Shown piece after piece: positions 59,609-64,000 of a stretch of DNA of 64,000 bases. Source of the DNA: Ornithinimicrobium sediminis (GTDB lineage: Bacteria; Actinomycetota; Actinomycetes; Actinomycetales; Dermatophilaceae). How positions within the stretch are numbered: the stretch's first letter is position 1; each line of letters opens with the position of its first letter. Where the stretch lies: NCBI RefSeq assembly GCF_021272345.1, contig NZ_JAJSDQ010000001.1, positions 372,001-436,000 on the forward strand. The letters run 5' to 3'. The notes beneath the pieces are model-generated. The model had not been told where the DNA came from. It saw only the letters and a list, made by a program, of their open reading frames with translations, and searched no databases. Made by a program: the position numbers and the translations under genes.

Positions 59609-60532
59609 ATGCATCGCCTCTCCTCCCGCCGTCTCGGCCTGGCGACCGTCCTCTCCCTCACCGTGGCCCTCGCCGCCTGCGGCAGCGACGACACCGAGAC
59701 CGACGACCTCACGGACGCCGCCGGTGACGCTGCAGGTGACGCCACCGGCGACGCCGGTGAGGGCGGCTCGGACGCCGCCGCGCTGCTCCCGGACGACATC
59801 CGCGAGGCCGGCACGCTGACGGTCGGCACCGACGCGTCCTACGCCCCGAGCGAGTTCTTCGACGAGGACGGCGAGACCATCATCGGCATGGACGTCGACC
59901 TGTTCGACGCGGTCGCGGCCGAGCTCGGCCTGGAGACCCAGTGGGAGAACGCCGACTTCGGCACCATCATCGGTGGCGTCAACGGCGGCCGCTACGACAT
60001 CGGGGTCTCCAGCTTCACGATCAACGAGGAGCGCAAGCAGGAGGTCAACATGGTCAGCTACTTCAACGCGGGCACCCAGTGGGCCGTCGCCTCCGGCAAC
60101 CCCGAGGACGTCGACCCGGACGCGCCCTGCGGGCTGACCGTGGCCGTCCAGGCCAACACCGTCCAGGACCTCGAGGACCTGCCGCCCAAGGTCGAGGCAT
60201 GTGAGGCGGACGGCAACCCCATGGACGTCCTGCAGTTCGAGGGCCAGGACCAGGCGACGGCCGCGCTGGTCTCCGGGCGTGCCGACGCGGTGCTCGCCGA
60301 CTCGCCGGTCGTGTCCTACGCCGTGCAGCAGGTCGGCGGAGACATCGAGGCCGTCGGTGAGATCTACGACGCAGCGCCCTACGGCTACGTCATCCCCCTC
60401 GAGGACACCGACCTCGCCGAGGCGGTCGTGGCGGCGCTCGAGGCGCTCGCCGAGGACGGCACCTACGAGTCGGTGCTCGAGGACTGGGGCCAGGTCGAGG
60501 GCGGTATCGACGACTTCGCCGTCAACCCGTGA
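59609..60532 (+). CDS. amino-acid ABC transporter substrate-binding lipoprotein
   Basis: 307-residue family-3 solute-binding protein. Lipobox LAAC with Cys at about residue 24, then an acidic Asp/Ala/Gly linker and LTVGTDASYAPSEFFDEDGETIIGMDVDLF, typical of polar amino-acid binders; NAGTQWAVASGNPEDVDPD and GLTVAVQANTVQDLEDL follow. ATG 59609 stands after AAAGGAG. First gene of a three-gene importer. Confidence 0.92.
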   Translation: MHRLSSRRLGLATVLSLTVALAACGSDDTETDDLTDAAGDAAGDATGDAGEGGSDAAALLPDDIREAGTLTVGTDASYAPSEFFDEDGETIIGMDVDLFDAVAAELGLETQWENADFGTIIGGVNGGRYDIGVSSFTINEERKQEVNMVSYFNAGTQWAVASGNPEDVDPDAPCGLTVAVQANTVQDLEDLPPKVEACEADGNPMDVLQFEGQDQATAALVSGRADAVLADSPVVSYAVQQVGGDIEAVGEIYDAAPYGYVIPLEDTDLAEAVVAALEALAEDGTYESVLEDWGQVEGGIDDFAVNP

Positions 60533-61491
60533 CCTCCCCGACCGACACCGAGGGTGAGCGCCCGGGGCGGATCGACGCCGTCCCGGTGCGCCACCCCGGG
60601 CGCTGGGTGGCGGTCGCCGTCATCACCGTGCTGGTGGCGATGTTCGTCCACATGCTGGTGACGAACCCGGTCTTCAACTGGCCGTTCGTCGTGGAGTCGA
60701 TGTTCCAGCCGTCGGTGCTGCGCGGCCTGGTCTTCGGCACGCTGTGGGTGACCGTGCTGGCCATGGTCATCGGCGTGGGGATGGGCGTCATCCTGGCGGT
60801 GATGCGGCTGTCCCCCAACCCGGTGCTGTCGGTCGTCGCCTTCGCGTTCATCTGGTTCTTCCGCACGATCCCACGTCTGGTCCTGCTCACGATCATGGGC
60901 ACCCTGGGCCTGGTCTTCCGCGAGGGTCTCGACCTGGGGGTGCCCTTCGACCAGCAGATCCTGGACCTCGTCGGCATCGACGGCGACATGCGCTTCCTCA
61001 GCTTCGACGCCAACGCCATCTTCATCGGGGTCACCGGCGGCGCCATCGGCCTCGGCCTGAGCGAGGCCGCCTACATGGCCGAGATCGCCCGCGCGGGCAT
61101 CACCTCGGTCGACACCGGACAACGTGAGGCGGCCGAGGCCCTGGGCATGGACCGTCGCACGACGATGCGGCGGATCGTGCTGCCGCAGGCGATGCGGGTG
61201 ATCGTCCCACCGACGGGCAACGAGCTGATCTCCATGGTCAAGGACACCTCACTGCTCATCGGGCTGCCGCTGTCCACCGAGCTGTTCTTCCAGCTCAACG
61301 CGATCGGTGCGCGGACCTTCCAGGTCTTCCCCGTCCTGGTGGCGGCGACCCTCTGGTACCTCATCGTCGGCAGCATCCTCATGGTCGGCCAGCACTTCCT
61401 GGAGAAGCGCTTCAACCGGGGCTACGGCGCCCGGGCGACCCCGACGGCCGACCCGCTGCAGCCCAACGAGCCCGTGGAGGCGACCCCGTGA
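60529..61491 (+). CDS. amino-acid ABC transporter permease
   Basis: 320 residues, His/Glu/Gln/Lys-type inner-membrane permease with about six helices. The EAA loop is [20 protein letters not shown], followed by [16 protein letters not shown], the polar amino-acid signature. GTG start overlaps the upstream stop (GTGA); the end overlaps the ATPase start. Confidence 0.92.
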   Translation: MTSPTDTEGERPGRIDAVPVRHPGRWVAVAVITVLVAMFVHMLVTNPVFNWPFVVESMFQPSVLRGLVFGTLWVTVLAMVIGVGMGVILAVMRLSPNPVLSVVAFAFIWFFRTIPRLVLLTIMGTLGLVFREGLDLGVPFDQQILDLVGIDGDMRFLSFDANAIFIGVTGGAIGLGLSEAAYMAEIARAGITSVDTGQREAAEALGMDRRTTMRRIVLPQAMRVIVPPTGNELISMVKDTSLLIGLPLSTELFFQLNAIGARTFQVFPVLVAATLWYLIVGSILMVGQHFLEKRFNRGYGARATPTADPLQPNEPVEATP

Positions 61492-62300
61492 CCAGCCACC
61501 TGGTGCAGGCCGTCAACGTGACGAAGTCGTTCGGCAACAACGAGGTGCTCAAGGGCATCGACCTCTCGGTCCGTGCCGGGCAGGTCGTCTGTCTCCTAGG
61601 CCCCTCGGGCTCGGGCAAGACCACCTTCCTACGGTGCATCAACCAGCTGGAGAGCATCGACGGCGGCCGGATCTGGGTCGACGGCGAGCTCATCGGCTAC
61701 GCCGAGCGGGGCGGGCGGCTGCACCGCCTCAAGGACAAGGAGATCGCCGCCCAGCGCCGGGAGATCGGCATGGTCTTCCAGCGCTTCAACCTCTTCCCGC
61801 ACATGACCGTGCTGGAGAACGTCTGTGAGGCACCCTGCACCGTCCAGGGACGCCGCCGCAAGGAGGTGGAGGCGGAGGCCCAGACCCTCCTGGAGCGGGT
61901 GGGTCTCGGCGACAAGCCGCACGCCTACCCCAACGAGCTCTCCGGTGGCCAGCAGCAGCGCGTGGCCATCGCCCGGGCGCTGGCGATGCACCCCAAGCTG
62001 ATGCTCTTCGACGAGCCCACCTCGGCCCTGGACCCCGAGCTCGTCGGGGACGTGCTGGCGGCCATGCGCGACCTGGCCTCGAGCGGGATGACCATGATCG
62101 TGGTCACCCACGAGATGTCGTTCGCGCGGGAGGTGGCCGACCACGTCGTCTTCATGGACGCCGGGGTGGTGGTCGAGGAGGGACGTCCCTCGGAGGTGCT
62201 GGTCAACCCGCAGCACCGCCGGACGCAGGACTTCCTGCGCCGGGTCACCTCCGAGGACGACCGTGGCGACGACGAGGGCGTTCGGGGGTCCACCCCCTGA
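61488..62300 (+). CDS. amino-acid ABC transporter ATP-binding protein
   Basis: 270-residue ATPase of the GlnQ group: Walker [14 protein letters not shown], signature [15 protein letters not shown], Walker [15 protein letters not shown], switch His in [17 protein letters not shown] start overlaps the permease stop. Which amino acid is moved cannot be told. Confidence 0.93.
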   Translation: MTSHLVQAVNVTKSFGNNEVLKGIDLSVRAGQVVCLLGPSGSGKTTFLRCINQLESIDGGRIWVDGELIGYAERGGRLHRLKDKEIAAQRREIGMVFQRFNLFPHMTVLENVCEAPCTVQGRRRKEVEAEAQTLLERVGLGDKPHAYPNELSGGQQQRVAIARALAMHPKLMLFDEPTSALDPELVGDVLAAMRDLASSGMTMIVVTHEMSFAREVADHVVFMDAGVVVEEGRPSEVLVNPQHRRTQDFLRRVTSEDDRGDDEGVRGSTP

Positions 62301-62350
62301 GCCCGGCACCAGAGCACCCCCGGCGGGCTGGCCTGCGGTGGCGGCTGGCC

Positions 62351-62710
62351 GTGGTCCGGGGGCGCTCCATGGAGCCGACCCTGCGCACCGGCGACCGGCT
62401 GCTGGTCCGCCTCGTCGACCCCGCTCAGCGGCGGCCCACGGACGCAGCCGGCGGCAGGGCGCGGCCACGCGCAGGCGACCTCGTCGTGGTGCGCCTTCCG
62501 GACGGGCCACAGGGGCCGCGCCCCTGGGCCGTCAAGCGGCTGCGGCGGGTGGAACCCTCCGGGGCGCTGTGGGTGGAGTCGGACGCTCCCGGCGTCGGTG
62601 TCGACTCGTGGACCGTCGGCGCCCTGCCGTCCGACCGGCTCCTCGGACGGGTCATCCTGCGGCTACCGGGCCGCCCGCGGTCGCTCCGCCCGATGCCTCC
62701 CGGCCGGTGA
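62351..62710 (+). CDS. S26 family signal-peptidase-like protein without membrane anchor
   Basis: 119 residues. GRSMEPTLRTGDRLLVRL holds the Ser of the Ser-Lys dyad and PWAVKRLRRVEPSG the Lys; GALWVESDAPGVGVDSW is the box C-like part. The short form without a membrane helix resembles nickel-superoxide-dismutase maturation proteases, but no sodN is nearby. The only good start is GTG 62351; the frame is open back to CTG 62297 at the ABC stop, so the N-terminus may be longer. The last 59 bases overlap the convergent phosphatase gene. Confidence 0.7.
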   Translation: MVRGRSMEPTLRTGDRLLVRLVDPAQRRPTDAAGGRARPRAGDLVVVRLPDGPQGPRPWAVKRLRRVEPSGALWVESDAPGVGVDSWTVGALPSDRLLGRVILRLPGRPRSLRPMPPGR

Positions 62711-63272
62711 GAGCCCGCAGCACCCACGGCAGGACGTCGGTCACCTGCTGCTCCATACGGTCGTAGACCACGTCCTCACGACGGTAGGGGTCGACGATGT
62801 CGATGTCGGTGGACGGCACCTGCCCGCGCAGGGCCGCCAGGGTCGAGGTCACCTCGCGGACCCACTGGCCGGCCTGCTGGGTGGCGGGCAGGCTCGCCTC
62901 CGGCAGCTCGGCGGCGAGCAGGCCGAGCTCACGGAAGGTGAAGACCCGCCGCAGGGCCCCCGGGTGCAGCTGGACCACCTCCCCGCGGTGGGCCTTGGTC
63001 GCGGTGAGCACGAGGTCGGCGCCGCGGACGTCGTCGGCGCTCACGCGGCGGCTGCCGAAGGCCGTGGCGTCCAGCCCGCGGGCCCTGAGGCGCACGTCCG
63101 TCGGCGGGCTCGCCGGGCGGCCGTCCTCAGCCCGTGTCCCTGCACTGCGCACCCGGACCGCGCCGGGGCCCCAGGCCCGGTCGAGCTCGGCCCGGAGCAC
63201 GTGCTCGATGTAGGGGGACCGGCAGATGTTGCCGGTGCACACCACGAGGATGTCTGCTGTCTGCGCGTCCAC
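62652..63272 (-). CDS. low molecular weight protein-tyrosine phosphatase
   Basis: 206 residues; the phosphatase loop VCTGNICRSP has the CX5R with Cys12 and Arg18, and the general acid Asp is in DIDIVDPYRRED. Similar proteins in actinobacteria dephosphorylate tyrosine kinases of polysaccharide export or arsenate. A C-terminal Gly/Ala tail (SGGATAGGPVAAG) overlaps the S26 gene. GTG 63272 is 7 bases after TAGGCT (leaderless). Confidence 0.85.
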   Translation of the reverse strand: MDAQTADILVVCTGNICRSPYIEHVLRAELDRAWGPGAVRVRSAGTRAEDGRPASPPTDVRLRARGLDATAFGSRRVSADDVRGADLVLTATKAHRGEVVQLHPGALRRVFTFRELGLLAAELPEASLPATQQAGQWVREVTSTLAALRGQVPSTDIDIVDPYRREDVVYDRMEQQVTDVLPWVLRALTGREASGGATAGGPVAAG

Positions 63273-63279
63273 GTCGGCG

Positions 63280-63285
63280 AGCCTA
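63280..63285 (-). promoter_or_regulatory. -10 element of the phosphatase gene (leaderless)
   Basis: TAGGCT on the minus strand ends 7 bases before the GTG at 63272. Confidence 0.45.
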
Positions 63286-63297
63286 ACGGTGTGCCCG

Positions 63298-63774
63298 TCA
63301 GGGCAGGGACGTCACGGCTCCGGCCCAGCGCGACCCGTGCCCCTCCACCCGCACCGTGCGGGCCTGGTCGGTCTCGTCGTCCTGGGGACGTGAGAGCACG
63401 ACGTGCAGGTGGCTCGGGCTGAGGTGCTCGGCCAGCCCCTCCCCCCACTCGACGACGGCGACGGCCTCGTCGAGGGTGGTGTCGAGGTCGAGGTCGTCCA
63501 GCTCGGCCTCACCTCCGAGCCGGTAGGCGTCCACGTGCACCAGCGAGGGCCCGCCGACCAGCGAGGGGTGCTCCCGGGCGATGACGAAGGTCGGCGACGT
63601 GACGGGGCCACGGACCCCCAGACCCTCGGCCAGCCCCTGGGCGAGCGTGGTCTTGCCGGCCCCGAGCTCACCGGTCAGCACCACCACGTCACCGGCACGC
63701 AGGAGCCGGCCGAGTGCGGCACCGAACGCCCTGGTGTCCTCGGCGGTCACCAGCACCCGGGTCAGGGCCGTCAC
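63298..63774 (-). CDS. tsaE: tRNA threonylcarbamoyladenosine biosynthesis protein TsaE
   Basis: 158-residue P-loop ATPase that drives the TsaBD complex in t6A37 synthesis. P-loop LTGELGAGKTTLAQGLAEGLG, SPTFVIAREH and VHVDAYRLGG are family motifs; VVEWGEGL follows. GTG 63774 overlaps the stop of the hydrolase gene (GTGA). In many actinobacteria tsaB follows; here a phosphatase gene does. Confidence 0.93.
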   Translation of the reverse strand: MTALTRVLVTAEDTRAFGAALGRLLRAGDVVVLTGELGAGKTTLAQGLAEGLGVRGPVTSPTFVIAREHPSLVGGPSLVHVDAYRLGGEAELDDLDLDTTLDEAVAVVEWGEGLAEHLSPSHLHVVLSRPQDDETDQARTVRVEGHGSRWAGAVTSLP

Positions 63775-64000
63775 CGTGCCCTTCCCAGGGTGAGGGTCCG
63801 GCGGCCGCGGCCACGTCGCAGGTCGACCACGGTGTGCCGCTGCACCGAGCGCTCCTCGCTGTGGGGGCCGGTGGCGTGCGCCAGGTGGTCGAGCAGGTGC
63901 TCGCTGACCACCTCGGGGTGCTCGAGCATGATGACGTGGCCTGCACGCTGCACCACCACGTGGTCGGCGTGCGGGAGCGCGTCCACGATCTCGGCCGTGT
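63771..64000 (-). CDS. alpha/beta hydrolase, C-terminal part (5' end outside window)
   Basis: The visible 76 residues include VVQRAGHVIMLEHPEVVSEHLLDHL, where the His of AGHVIMLEHP is the catalytic His of the alpha/beta hydrolase fold. Such a gene regularly stands before tsaE in actinobacteria. Substrate unknown. Confidence 0.8.
   Translation of the reverse strand, partial: TAEIVDALPHADHVVVQRAGHVIMLEHPEVVSEHLLDHLAHATGPHSEERSVQRHTVVDLRRGRGRRTLTLGRAR

Overview
The window is a very GC-rich, gene-dense piece of an actinobacterial chromosome. Family markers point to this: NucS mismatch endonuclease, the GlgE glycogen/trehalose route, an E2-E1 fused 2-oxoglutarate decarboxylase (Kgd/OdhA type), a roughly 270-residue ATP synthase delta chain, and many starts that look leaderless (a TANNNT hexamer 6-8 nt before ATG/GTG). 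The overall look fits Micrococcales (Intrasporangiaceae/Ornithinimicrobiaceae-like), but that placement is an inference from gene content only. I see no prophage, insertion sequence, CRISPR array or rRNA. One tRNA gene (Arg, anticodon CCG) is present. No stretch longer than 300 bases lacks a gene; the longest is the rho-hom intergenic region (about 300 bases, rho leader and promoter).

Layout. 1-8.4 kb (+): glgE (5' end outside), treS, a fused maltokinase-branching enzyme and pgm, all overlapping or nearly so; together they turn trehalose/maltose into maltose-1-phosphate and branched alpha-glucan. 8.5-11.5 kb (-): YbbN-like thioredoxin/TPR protein, a lipoprotein, a methyltransferase. 11.5-18.1 kb (-): isobutyryl-CoA-mutase-like large subunit, a DUF1353 membrane protein, a thiamine-binding-type protein, MeaB GTPase, thiolase and an amidohydrolase. 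18.2-26.6 kb: methylmalonyl-CoA epimerase, AI-2E-type permease, zinc-ribbon protein, duplicated 3-hydroxyacyl-CoA dehydrogenase, nucS, gamma-glutamyltransferase-like protein, MalY/PatB aminotransferase, STAS protein and ATP:cob(I)alamin adenosyltransferase. The mutase, MeaB, epimerase, thiolase and adenosyltransferase form a B12-dependent acyl-CoA theme, and mmsA (41.8-43.3 kb) adds valine/propionyl-CoA metabolism.

26.6-37.5 kb (-): DUF2550 protein, the complete ATP synthase operon (atpI-like, AtpZ-like, atpB, E, F, H, A, G, D, C), a WecA-type phosphoglycosyltransferase and glyA. A perfect TGTGA-N6-TCACA palindrome sits between wecA and the atp operon. 37.6-48.4 kb: tsaC, a divergent pentapeptide-repeat gene, a 27-residue membrane peptide gene between two hairpins, prmC, prfA, rpmE, mmsA, rho (with a repeat-rich N-terminal extension), hom (without an ACT domain) and argS.

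48.5-64 kb: tRNA-Arg, a small membrane-anchored protein, a two-gene ABC exporter, kgd, a tandem GNAT protein, a DUF6104 protein, an SGNH-fold protein without its catalytic serine, pheA, an undecaprenyl-phosphate sugar transferase, a three-gene polar amino-acid ABC importer, an S26 peptidase, a low-molecular-weight phosphatase, tsaE and the end of an alpha/beta hydrolase.

I found no clearly new multi-gene system. The most notable points are the in-frame maltokinase-GlgB fusion with a possible internal start, the CRP/GlxR-like site before the atp operon, the truncated Hom with absent lysA/thrB/thrC neighbours, the SGNH pseudo-enzyme, hairpins inside the atp operon next to a C-terminally short epsilon subunit, and the isolated 27-residue membrane peptide unit.
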